Source: Psychroserpens sp. Hel_I_66 (GTDB taxonomy: Bacteria; Bacteroidota; Bacteroidia; Flavobacteriales; Flavobacteriaceae). From it: DNA of 64,000 bases. The notes beneath the pieces were generated by a model. The model saw only the letters and a list, made by a program, of their open reading frames with translations, did no database searches and had not been told where the DNA came from. The stretch's first letter is position 1; every line of letters starts with the position of its first letter. Positions 34,403 to 43,225 of this stretch are shown here, one piece after another. The translations under genes and the position numbers were made by a program. The stretch lies in the NCBI RefSeq assembly GCF_000799465.1, contig NZ_JUGU01000001.1:1798001-1862000 (forward strand), read 5' to 3'.

Positions 34403-35125
34403 TTAATTTAAAGTAATCATTGTGTTTTTTGACAACTCAATGTTGATTAAATCTATGTTCGATATGAATGTTTTTGTGAAAGGAATCTCATGCTCATTAT
34501 TTAAAATGCAAACAGATTTTCCATAATGAATTCTTGAAATACATTTTTTATTTATTATGTAGCTCTTATGTATTCTAAAAAATGTTTTAGGCAGTGAATT
34601 TTCAAAAACTTTTAAAGTTTTATAGGCTCCAATCAATCTTCCATCGCACATATGAAAATCAGTAGTATTATTATCAGCCTTTAAGTAAAGAATGTCATCA
34701 ATATTTAAATATTGATAGTCCTTGTATGATTTTAAACAAATCGTCTCTATTTGAACAATTGGGTTTCTTTTTAAGAATTTCAATAAGCTTTTTCTTATTG
34801 AGAGTTCGCTCAATGGCTTAAGAATGAAATCTAAAAAATCATATCTGTAAGAATCAAACGCATGGTCTTTTAAATTTGATGTTGATATGAAATAAGGTTT
34901 TTTCTCACATAGCTTATGAATTTCAAAAAGAAACTCTAAAAAATTTATGTTAGAAGATTCAATATTAATTATAATAAGATCTGGTTTTTCTTTTAAAATA
35001 ATATTCAAAGCGCAATCTTGATCTTCATCTGTATCTCTAAAAGAAAATTCAGAAAAATCATGACCTACAGTTTTTATCAAACCAACAGCGTTTTTATCAT
35101 TATCAATTATCAAACAACTTACCAA
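34403..35125 (-). CDS. LytTR-family regulator with degenerate receiver domain
   Basis: A 240-residue protein. The N-terminal CheY-like domain keeps LIIDND (5-10) but has Asn54 (LIIINIESSN) where the phosphoacceptor Asp should be, so it probably does not receive phosphate in the ordinary way. The C-terminal LytTR DNA-binding domain (about 130-235) is typical: DILYLKADNNTTDFHM and FRIHKSYIINKKCIS. LytTR proteins bind direct repeats spaced about one turn apart. A 12-bp-period GAACAC repeat lies 160 bp upstream. No kinase of the LytS type is next to it. Confidence 0.85.
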   Translation of the reverse strand: MVSCLIIDNDKNAVGLIKTVGHDFSEFSFRDTDEDQDCALNIILKEKPDLIIINIESSNINFLEFLFEIHKLCEKKPYFISTSNLKDHAFDSYRYDFLDFILKPLSELSIRKSLLKFLKRNPIVQIETICLKSYKDYQYLNIDDILYLKADNNTTDFHMCDGRLIGAYKTLKVFENSLPKTFFRIHKSYIINKKCISRIHYGKSVCILNNEHEIPFTKTFISNIDLINIELSKNTMITLN

Positions 35126-35287
35126 ATTATATTTTTAAGCAATTTAAAAATATAATGGGCAATGTAAGTACGGAATCAGATTACTATAAATAAGGCTAAA
35201 GCATACTTTTAATTATTATATGGCTAAAAAATAGTAGTTTATGATTATTTCTCTTAAATTTGATTAAGAAATGTACAAACAAAAAGT
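35126..35287. other. Upstream region of the LytTR gene
   Basis: AT-rich leader with no gene. It should contain the LytTR promoter on the minus strand; I see no certain -33/-7 pair. Confidence 0.3.
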
Positions 35288-35329
35288 GAACACAAAACTG
35301 AACACGTTTTGGAACACGATTAAGAACAC
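35288..35329. promoter_or_regulatory. Four GAACAC repeats with exact 12-bp period
   Basis: GAACAC occurs at 35288, 35300, 35312 and 35324, exactly 12 bp apart, with unrelated spacer bases. Two explanations fit: LytTR-protein binding sites (they use direct repeats at about this spacing) or integrase arm-type sites, since the repeat lies 60 bp inside the probable attachment site. No choice can be made from sequence. Confidence 0.6.
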
Positions 35330-35389
35330 GGTAATTTTCAAGTAATTGAAAACCAATATTTTAAAAATCCTTAAAATGGCTTTTTGAAA

Positions 35390-35431
35390 TTCATAACCCG
35401 GAGGCCACGAGTTCAATTCTCGTTCTCGCTA
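35390..35431 (+). other. tRNA-Met(CAT) 3' half, probable island attachment site (att)
   Basis: From the anticodon loop onwards this reads as the 3' half of a tRNA: loop TTCATAA (CAT at 35392-35394), 3' stem CCCGG, variable AGGCC, T stem ACGAG (35407-35411), T loop TTCAATT, CTCGT (35419-35423), acceptor TCTCGCT (35424-35430), discriminator A (35431). The 5' half is absent; the preceding bases cannot pair with CCCGG. I recall similar sequence in flavobacterial initiator tRNA-Met. Its orientation fits an island inserted in a tRNA gene left of the window, with the integrase at the near end. Confidence 0.75.
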
Positions 35432-35791
35432 CATTTTTAATCAGCTAGAAACAAAAGGCTTAGTTTTTCTAAACCTTTAGTTTATGGTTCTTCTAATTTT
35501 TTTATACTGCAATTATTAATACCTATTGATTTAAACCTATTCTTGTTGCACTAATCTTAACACAATTACAAGGCTATTATTCATTTAAAAACATACAATA
35601 TGCCTAAACCTTTAAAAATCATTATTTGGGGCTGTACTTTTTGAGAAAGTTTCAGTTTAATAATTATATTTTTTAACAGGATTTCTTAATCTTTATATTA
35701 ATAAGTACTTTTAAAAAGTTTCCTTAATTTTAAAATCATAATTACAAGGATACTCAAAACACCTAAAATTAGATTAAAGTATAAAGAGCCA
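35432..35791. other. Gene-free stretch between the att fragment and the PUL regulator
   Basis: No gene seen. A weak hairpin, AAAGGCTTAG (35454-35463) with CTAAACCTTT (35469-35478), one mismatch, may be the original terminator of the tRNA gene that was displaced by the island. The remainder is AT-rich. Confidence 0.4.
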
Positions 35792-38533
35792 TTGAAACAA
35801 CCATTCACAAAAGAAACAACTTTAAACTTAAAGTTAACTATTTTGCTTTCTTGCTTTTTTCTAAGCAATTTTTCAATAGCCCAAACCCTATTTCCTGAAA
35901 TTACTAATTACTCATTTGGCAGTAGTCAAAATTGGAGTATTGATGTTAATTTGGAACAATCTATAGCGGTAGCCAATAACTCAGGCTTATCAACCTTCAA
36001 CGGACAGTTTTGGGAGATGCATAAGTTGCCTAAAAATATGATTATTCGTTCAGTGTTATGTGATGGCGACAAAATTTATACGGGATCTTATGAAGAATTT
36101 GGGTATTGGAAAAACAATACATTAGGTAAATTAGAATACCATTCATTAAAAGATAAGTTTGAAGATAATTATCCCCAAAAAAGTGAAGAATTTTGGCAAA
36201 TTATAAAGTATGATGATAAAATTATTTTCAGATCTTTTGGATCTATCTACGCTTATGATGGCTTCGTTATAAAACAAATAGCTAATGATTTTAATATATC
36301 TAGTTTAGCCATTTACAACGGAAAATTAGTTTTTGGAAGTTTAAATAGTGGATTGTTAGAAATTACCAATTCTGAAATTAAACCCTATAATCGATATAAA
36401 GTATTAGATAATTTAAACTCTGTTAGTCATGTTTCATCATTTAAAAATTTATTATTTGTTTTTGATCAAGATGAGGGTGGCTATTTAATTGGAGATGAGA
36501 AAGTTTCTAAATTATCAGATACTATTAATAAAACCCTAAAAAACTATTCATTAAATAAAGTAGTTTTTATAGATAATCATACACTTTCATTTGGTACCGT
36601 AAAAAACGGAGTAATTATTTATGATTTCATTGAAGATAATTTTCAGATAATTAATAAACAGGCTGGGTTAAGAAATAATACGGTCTTAGATTTAAAGTTA
36701 AGTGACGACTACTTATGGGCAGCTTTAGATAACGGTATTAGCAGAATAAACATAAAAAGCAAGTACTCCTATTTTAATGATATTACTGGTTCATTGGGTG
36801 CTGTTTATGATGTTGCTTATTATAACGACAAGTACTTTTTGGCAAGCAATACTGGAGTCTATACATTCTACGATAATAAATTATCCTTGATAAAAAACTC
36901 AGAAGGACATTGTTGGGGATTTTTGCAATATCAAAATACATTATTCTGCGCGCATAATAAGGGTGCTTTCATTTTAGAAGAAGATAGCCTTCTGCCAATT
37001 GAAGGTTCTTTTAGTGGTGTTTATAGTTATTTGCCAATACCAAAATCAAAAGATTTATTAGTTTCTACCTATTCTGGTATTGGTATTTTAAAAAAAGACA
37101 ACAATCAATTTGTGATATCAAAACTTGAAGGCATAAATATTCCTATAGATAAATTAATATTTGAAAATGATACCACCCTTTGGGCTACCGGTAATTACAA
37201 GGGTTTGTTTAAAATTAATTTTCAAAATAATGTATTGGGGAATTTAATAGACTTAAGTGATAATTCAATTATTTCAGGAAACAAAGTTGAAATTGAAAGT
37301 TTGAAAAACCAACTGTATTTTGTAATTAACAATAATTGGTACAAAAACCTCACAAATACTAAGTCGTCAAATTCTGTAATTGATTTTAAAAATAAAAGTC
37401 TACTAAGTGAGCGGAAAAATGACTTTTGGATGCTTGACTATCAAACTTCAAGTATTATTAAATATCACGAAGATTTTCAGCCTAATTCTGTTTTGATTAA
37501 TAATAACTTAGTTTCAAAGTTTGTTACTGGTTACGAAAAAATCATTTATAAAAATGATTCTACAATAATTTTCAATCTAAAAGACGGTTTTTCAACTGTT
37601 GATTTAAAAAAGGACATTGAATCAAAACATTCTAATCCTAAAATTGAAAAAATCTACGTTAACAAAAATTTATTTAAAATTTCTGAAAAAAATTCAATTC
37701 AGCTCAATCATAAACAAGCACAATTAGTAACTTTTGAAGTTTACACTCCCGGTAATTTTGAGACTGTTTTACAATACGAACTTACAGGAGAGATTAATCA
37801 AAATGATGATATCGCAAAAGGTAGGTTCAGCATTCAAAATTTACCCGCAGGAAATTATAGTTTAGACGTTTTTGTAAAAGGACATTCCAGCAAAAAAACC
37901 ACAATTCAAATTGAGATTCTGCCTCCATGGTATTTAAGCACAGTAATGAAAGTATGTTATCTAATCCTTATTTTAATTGCTATTTATTCTGTGGGAAAAT
38001 TCCAAAAACATAAAGCAGAAAAAGCTCATTTAAAAACACAACAAAAACTAAAAGAAGAGGCAGACAGAAAACTTCAGTTGTTAGAAAAAAACAATTTAAT
38101 AAATGAAATAGATTCAAGAAAAAAAGAACTCACCAACAGTACAGCTTCAATAGTCAAAAAAAATGAAACGATCATATTGCTTCGGAATGAATTGAAGAGA
38201 CTTGAAAAAATATCCCCCAACATTACCAGAACTAAAAACATACTTCACAGATCTGGAGAGCAATTAGACAGCAAAAATGATTGGCATATTTTCGAAACCA
38301 AATTTAATGAACTCAATGAAGATTTTTTTAAAAGTCTTTCTAAGGAATTTCCTAAACTAACAACTAAAGATCGTAAGCTTTGTGCCTATATAAAAGTAGG
38401 CTTAATTTCTAAAGAAATTGCTCCTTTATTAGGTATTACTGTGAGAAGTGTAGAGCTACAACGTTATCGATTACGAAAAAAGCTAAATTTAGATACCGAT
38501 ATTAGTTTTATCGAATTTTTAAGGCAATTTTAA
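35792..38533 (+). CDS. Membrane-spanning sensor/transcription regulator (two-component-propeller, Y_Y_Y and LuxR HTH)
   Basis: A 913-residue one-component regulator for the polysaccharide locus. I use the TTG at 35792 because the signal peptide (about 12-30, LKLTILLSCFFLSNFSIAQ) begins just after it and no ATG is available. A periplasmic beta-propeller (about 40-630) and a Y_Y_Y domain (about 640-710) precede a single span (about 715-735, VCYLILILIAIYSVG). A coiled coil and a C-terminal LuxR-like HTH (about 855-905, LTTKDRKLCAYIKVGLISKEIAPLLGITVRSVELQRYRLRKKL) follow. There is no kinase domain, so signalling is by direct coupling. It is divergent from nothing and lies 217 bp before susC. Confidence 0.88.
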   Translation: MKQPFTKETTLNLKLTILLSCFFLSNFSIAQTLFPEITNYSFGSSQNWSIDVNLEQSIAVANNSGLSTFNGQFWEMHKLPKNMIIRSVLCDGDKIYTGSYEEFGYWKNNTLGKLEYHSLKDKFEDNYPQKSEEFWQIIKYDDKIIFRSFGSIYAYDGFVIKQIANDFNISSLAIYNGKLVFGSLNSGLLEITNSEIKPYNRYKVLDNLNSVSHVSSFKNLLFVFDQDEGGYLIGDEKVSKLSDTINKTLKNYSLNKVVFIDNHTLSFGTVKNGVIIYDFIEDNFQIINKQAGLRNNTVLDLKLSDDYLWAALDNGISRINIKSKYSYFNDITGSLGAVYDVAYYNDKYFLASNTGVYTFYDNKLSLIKNSEGHCWGFLQYQNTLFCAHNKGAFILEEDSLLPIEGSFSGVYSYLPIPKSKDLLVSTYSGIGILKKDNNQFVISKLEGINIPIDKLIFENDTTLWATGNYKGLFKINFQNNVLGNLIDLSDNSIISGNKVEIESLKNQLYFVINNNWYKNLTNTKSSNSVIDFKNKSLLSERKNDFWMLDYQTSSIIKYHEDFQPNSVLINNNLVSKFVTGYEKIIYKNDSTIIFNLKDGFSTVDLKKDIESKHSNPKIEKIYVNKNLFKISEKNSIQLNHKQAQLVTFEVYTPGNFETVLQYELTGEINQNDDIAKGRFSIQNLPAGNYSLDVFVKGHSSKKTTIQIEILPPWYLSTVMKVCYLILILIAIYSVGKFQKHKAEKAHLKTQQKLKEEADRKLQLLEKNNLINEIDSRKKELTNSTASIVKKNETIILLRNELKRLEKISPNITRTKNILHRSGEQLDSKNDWHIFETKFNELNEDFFKSLSKEFPKLTTKDRKLCAYIKVGLISKEIAPLLGITVRSVELQRYRLRKKLNLDTDISFIEFLRQF

Positions 38534-38693
38534 TGCGAATTTCCTAAATTTAACAGATTTTAAGCCCCATCATTACCACATCAATTTGTTAATTTTTAAT
38601 CTTTTTAAATAAATAAACAACTGTAAACCAGTTTTTTAAAAATTAATTAATCCTACATCTTTAGCACTCGCCCATAAGTTGTATTTATTCCTC

Positions 38694-38701
38694 TAATTTT
38701 G
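38694..38701 (+). promoter_or_regulatory. Possible -7 element of the SusC operon promoter
   Basis: TAATTTTG fits the Bacteroidota -7 consensus TAnnTTTG, 50 bp upstream of the susC ATG at 38751. No good TTTG -33 element is found at the right distance, which would fit dependence on an activator such as the preceding regulator. Confidence 0.4.
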
Positions 38702-38750
38702 ATTCATTCAGATTATTAACTGGATATTTAAAATATTTGAATAAATATAT

Positions 38751-41700
38751 ATGCGCTACAAAATCCAAATTTTAACTTGTCTTATGTGTCTTATTTCATG
38801 TTGTGCAATGACTGCCCAAAATGAAATAACAGGTAAAATTACAGATGTAAATAATATACCTCTACCAGGTGCAAACGTTACCATTAAATCTAAAAATAAA
38901 GGTACTCAAACAGATTTTGATGGACAATTTAGTATAACAGCAAGTAAAGGTGATTTACTTAGTATAACCTATATTGGTTATGTAGATCAAGAAATTATCG
39001 TTGGGGACAAAACCGAATACAATATTATTCTAAAAGAAGATTTAAGCGAGCTGGATGAGGTTGTGATTGTAGGTTACGGTACACAGAAGAAAGCAATATT
39101 AACGAGTTCTGTTTCTCAAATTAAAGGAGAAGAACTTGCTAAAGAACCCGTTTTAAATGCTACGCAAGCACTACAGGGTAAAGCATCAGGAGTTCAAATT
39201 ATTGCTTCAGATGCGCCAGGACAGGCATCTACTGTAATCATAAGAGGCTTGGGAACAGTTCAAGGTGGCAGAGACCCTTTATATGTTGTTGATGGCGTTT
39301 TAACAGATAATATTAACAATATTAATACTTCAGATATTGAATCTATAAACGTTTTAAAGGATGCTGCATCGTTAGCAATCTATGGTAACAGAGGAGCTAA
39401 CGGTGTTATTATTGTGACCACGAAGAAAGGTAAAGCTGGTACAATGGTTGTTCAATTTGATACATATACTGGCGTAAGAGATATTTTAAGTCGGGTGGAA
39501 ATGGCTAATGCTGCCCAATATGTCACTTATAGTAATGAAGCTGCAAGAAGAGATTATTTACTGGACAATGATCCAACAAATGATGATAGTACTTTTGGTT
39601 TTATACCAACTAACCAAAGATATGATACTAATTGGCTGGATGTCATAACCCAGCCAGGATTAATATCCAATTTTAATATTTCTGCATCTGGAGGGTCAGA
39701 AAATATCAAAGCATTTTTTAGTGCTGGTTTCAATGAAGAAGAGGGCGTTTTATTAAATGACGAATTCAATAGACTTACACTTAGAAGTAATGTAGATTAT
39801 ACCATTAGCGATAAGATAAACTTTTCACATAATGTAGGTGTACAATTAGCCTCTGGGACACCGCAAAATTATGCATTGTTCACTTCTGCCTATAAACAAG
39901 CACCAATTATTCCTGTACGAGATGACAATGGTAATTATGGCTCATCGGTCAACATCAATAATGTGGCTAATCCAGCAGTAGAGGCAAGTAACGATTTTAA
40001 AAGAGATAAAAATAAATTCTTTAAAATACAAGGTGCTTTCAAATTAGACTATCAATTACTTGAAGATTTGACTTTCACCTCTCGCTTTTCAATCGAAACA
40101 GAATATGGTAGGTTTTATTCCTTCAGAAATAGGCTAGGCAATTTCTTGGCTCAAAACCCTTTCAATACAGAAAGCAGCTTTGAAGGAGATTCAGAAAATC
40201 CAGCAAATACAAGACTTACTGTTACACACACTAATACTTATAGATGGTTTCTTGATAACTATTTTACCTATCAAAAAACCTTTAATGATAAACATTCCAT
40301 TAATGCCACTTTAGGTATTACTTCGGAAGAAAACAGAAGCGAATTTCTTTCAGCTACTAGAAATAATGTCCCTTTAAGTAGCAATTTAAACTTCAATTTA
40401 AATACTGGAGATGAAGATGATACACAACTCAACTCGGGCGCATTAAGCGTTGTTGACCGCTTGTACTCGTACATTGCAAGAATAAATTATGATTATGAGG
40501 ATAAATATTTGCTGGGTGGTTCTTTTAGAAGAGATGGCTCTAGTAAGTTTCAAAAAGGTCAACAGTATGGTAACTTTTTTGCTCTAAGTGCAGGTTGGGT
40601 AATGACCGAAGAAAGTTTTATGGAAAATAGCATATTCAACATCCTAAAATTAAGAGGGAGTTACGGTGAATTGGGAAATCAAAATGTTCCGCTAAATGTT
40701 CTCGCTGCTACAACGGGAGCTGCAGGTTTTTATGCGTTTGGGCAAAATCAAGATTTACAGCAAGGTATTACCATTACTGGCGCCATACAAGAAAACTTAA
40801 CTTGGGAAACGACAGAGGAGTTTAATCTAGGACTAGAGTTTACGCTATTAGATTATAGATTATCTGGAGAAATTGATGCTTACAGACGATTAAATAGAAA
40901 TGCTACTTTACTTATAGAATTACCAGATATTATTGGCTTTGACCCCTTTAATTCCGACGTGGGAGAAATTGAAAACAAAGGAATTGAGTTTGCACTAAAC
41001 TGGAAAGATAACATAGGCCAAGATTTAAAGTATAATATAGGATTCAATGTGTCCTATAATAAAAACCAGATTTCAAAAGTAACAAATCCCTTTTTTAGCG
41101 AACAGCTAGGTGGTTTTATAAATAATGGGCAGTATACCAAAAAAATCGCTGTTGGTCAACCTTTAGGTAGTTTCTATTTATATGACGTTGCGGGTATCGA
41201 TGACAATGGAGACCTGGTTTATAAAGATTTAAACGGTGACGGTGTCGTAGATGAAAGCGACAGAGACTATTTTGGATCGTACTTACCAAAAGTTTTTGGC
41301 GGACTCAATTTGGGAGTTCAATACAAACAATTTGATTTTAATGTAGATACGTTTGCTAACTTCGGAAACAAGATCTACAATGGTAAAAAAGCCCAACGCT
41401 TTGGAAACGAAAACATAGAACTCGTAGATTTCAACAGTCGCTATACCACAGGTCGACCAAGTAATACAACACCAAGAGCTTTTAATGACGTGCCTTTATC
41501 TTCAACATATTATTTAGAAGATGGAGATTTCTTCAGAATAAATAATATTACTATTGGCTATACGCTTCCAAATAACGAAAAAGGATTTTTCAAGTCTATT
41601 CGTGTGTATGCCACCGCAAAAAACCCATTTATTTTTCAAAAATTTACAGGTTTCACTCCAGAATTACCAGGAGCACCTCTAGGTAATGCAGGTATAGAAC

Positions 41701-41756
41701 TCGATGCTTACCCAACCCTTAAATCATTTTACGTAGGATTAAATACATCATTTTAA
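38751..41756 (+). CDS. susC: SusC/RagA-family TonB-linked outer-membrane transporter
   Basis: A 1001-residue glycan transporter. The signal peptide ends near MTAQ (about residue 23), followed by a carboxypeptidase-D-like domain (NEITGKITDVNNIPLPGANVTI), the TonB box DEVVIVGYGTQKK (about 103-115), a plug domain (IRGLGTVQGGRDPLYVVDGV, NVLKDAASLAIYGNRGANGVI) and a beta-barrel ending in the C-terminal FYVGLNTSF. It imports oligosaccharides with its SusD lid. Length is standard for the family. It is the first of seven clustered PUL genes. Confidence 0.96.
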   Translation: MRYKIQILTCLMCLISCCAMTAQNEITGKITDVNNIPLPGANVTIKSKNKGTQTDFDGQFSITASKGDLLSITYIGYVDQEIIVGDKTEYNIILKEDLSELDEVVIVGYGTQKKAILTSSVSQIKGEELAKEPVLNATQALQGKASGVQIIASDAPGQASTVIIRGLGTVQGGRDPLYVVDGVLTDNINNINTSDIESINVLKDAASLAIYGNRGANGVIIVTTKKGKAGTMVVQFDTYTGVRDILSRVEMANAAQYVTYSNEAARRDYLLDNDPTNDDSTFGFIPTNQRYDTNWLDVITQPGLISNFNISASGGSENIKAFFSAGFNEEEGVLLNDEFNRLTLRSNVDYTISDKINFSHNVGVQLASGTPQNYALFTSAYKQAPIIPVRDDNGNYGSSVNINNVANPAVEASNDFKRDKNKFFKIQGAFKLDYQLLEDLTFTSRFSIETEYGRFYSFRNRLGNFLAQNPFNTESSFEGDSENPANTRLTVTHTNTYRWFLDNYFTYQKTFNDKHSINATLGITSEENRSEFLSATRNNVPLSSNLNFNLNTGDEDDTQLNSGALSVVDRLYSYIARINYDYEDKYLLGGSFRRDGSSKFQKGQQYGNFFALSAGWVMTEESFMENSIFNILKLRGSYGELGNQNVPLNVLAATTGAAGFYAFGQNQDLQQGITITGAIQENLTWETTEEFNLGLEFTLLDYRLSGEIDAYRRLNRNATLLIELPDIIGFDPFNSDVGEIENKGIEFALNWKDNIGQDLKYNIGFNVSYNKNQISKVTNPFFSEQLGGFINNGQYTKKIAVGQPLGSFYLYDVAGIDDNGDLVYKDLNGDGVVDESDRDYFGSYLPKVFGGLNLGVQYKQFDFNVDTFANFGNKIYNGKKAQRFGNENIELVDFNSRYTTGRPSNTTPRAFNDVPLSSTYYLEDGDFFRINNITIGYTLPNNEKGFFKSIRVYATAKNPFIFQKFTGFTPELPGAPLGNAGIELDAYPTLKSFYVGLNTSF

Positions 41757-41766
41757 TTAAAAAATT

Positions 41767-43206
41767 ATGAAAACAATAAGTAACATACCCAAAAAACTTT
41801 CTGTGATTATATTGGTCTCTTTTCTAATTTTTCAGTCTTGTTCTGATGATTTTATAGACGTTGAAGCTAATCAGGAAACGGAAGATGCCCTAACACCAGA
41901 CAGAGCTCCAGAACTAGTAAACGCTGTTTACAATAGTCTTTTAGCATGGGAAATGAGTTCGTTTGGTTGGACAGGGTTGACAAGTATAGCTTCAGATGAC
42001 GCAGATAAAGGAAGTATACCAAGTGATACTGGTGCGGACAAAGCCTTATTGGATGCTTTGGATATAACACCAACAATAATTTCAGTTGGAGAAGTATGGA
42101 GCGGTCATTACAACGGGATTCAACGCGCTAACCAAGCCATAAATAGAATTTCCCAATTTGAAATGGATGTAGATCTCCAACAACGTCTTTTAGGTGAAGC
42201 ACGTTTTTTGAGAGCTCTATTTTATTTTAGATTGGTACAGACTTATGGCGGTGTACCTTTGATCACAGATATTACTTCATTAGACCAAATCAATGCAGAT
42301 GTTTTATCAAGAAAAACAAAAGAAGAATGTTATGCATTCATAGAAGAAGATTTGCTCTTTGCTATTGACGCACTACCTCTCAAAAGTGAATATCCAGCTT
42401 CAGAATTAGGAAGAGCTACAAAAGGTGCTGCACAAACATTGTTGGCTAAAGTGAGTATGTATCAGTCTAAATGGTCTAATGTGATAGAGCTCACAGAAGC
42501 TGTCATGGCATCTCAAGAATATGGCTTGACTCCAAACTATGTAGATATTTGGAAAGAAACTTCAGAAAATAATATAGAATCCATATTTGAAATTCAAGCA
42601 AGAGGTAATGATCCTGCTGCAGGAGTTGATAAATATAGTACGATCCAAGGAGCTCGTGGAGAAGGCGGTTGGGGCTGGGGTTTTAACACACCTTCTCAAG
42701 ACTTAGATGATGCCTATAGTGCAAATGATTTAAGAAGGGATGCAACCATTATGTTCGCTGGAGAAACTTTATATGATGGTAGAGTTATAAGTATAAATGC
42801 ACCTAACCCTAGATATAACCAAAAGGCGTATTCCAGTATTCTTACTGAATCTGAAGAAACAGGTAAAAACGTGAGACTTTTAAGATATGCAGAGGTTTTA
42901 TTAATGAATGCTGAAGCAAAATCTATCGTAGGTGGAGACGTCGCAACTCCATTAAATGCGGTAAGACTTAGAGCTGGATTAAATGCTGCTGTAGATTTGA
43001 CCACTTTAGCTATTTGGGAAGAAAGACGCTTAGAAATGGCGTTTGAACACGATCGTTATTTTGACCTCGTTAGACAAGGTCGAGCTTCACAAGTACTAAA
43101 TTCTAAAGGTATTCCATTTATTGAAGGTAAACATGAGGTATTCCCTATACCACAAGAGCAGATCGATATTAGCGGAGGAGCACTTATCCAAAACCCAAAT
43201 TATTAA
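41767..43206 (+). CDS. susD: SusD/RagB-family glycan-binding lipoprotein
   Basis: A 479-residue lipoprotein. The lipobox FQSC (about residue 25) follows the signal peptide. SusD hallmark segments are YNGIQRANQAINRI, GEARFLRALFYFRLVQTYGGVPLI, and the C-terminal WEERRLEMAFEHDRYFDLVRQG. It caps the SusC barrel and binds the sugar. It starts 10 bp after susC, so they are co-transcribed. Confidence 0.95.
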   Translation: MKTISNIPKKLSVIILVSFLIFQSCSDDFIDVEANQETEDALTPDRAPELVNAVYNSLLAWEMSSFGWTGLTSIASDDADKGSIPSDTGADKALLDALDITPTIISVGEVWSGHYNGIQRANQAINRISQFEMDVDLQQRLLGEARFLRALFYFRLVQTYGGVPLITDITSLDQINADVLSRKTKEECYAFIEEDLLFAIDALPLKSEYPASELGRATKGAAQTLLAKVSMYQSKWSNVIELTEAVMASQEYGLTPNYVDIWKETSENNIESIFEIQARGNDPAAGVDKYSTIQGARGEGGWGWGFNTPSQDLDDAYSANDLRRDATIMFAGETLYDGRVISINAPNPRYNQKAYSSILTESEETGKNVRLLRYAEVLLMNAEAKSIVGGDVATPLNAVRLRAGLNAAVDLTTLAIWEERRLEMAFEHDRYFDLVRQGRASQVLNSKGIPFIEGKHEVFPIPQEQIDISGGALIQNPNY

Positions 43207-43225
43207 TTGAAACGACATTTAAAAC

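Noticed and set aside
35390..35431. Complete tRNA-Met gene
   Set aside because: The 5' half, including acceptor, D arm and 5' anticodon stem, is missing.
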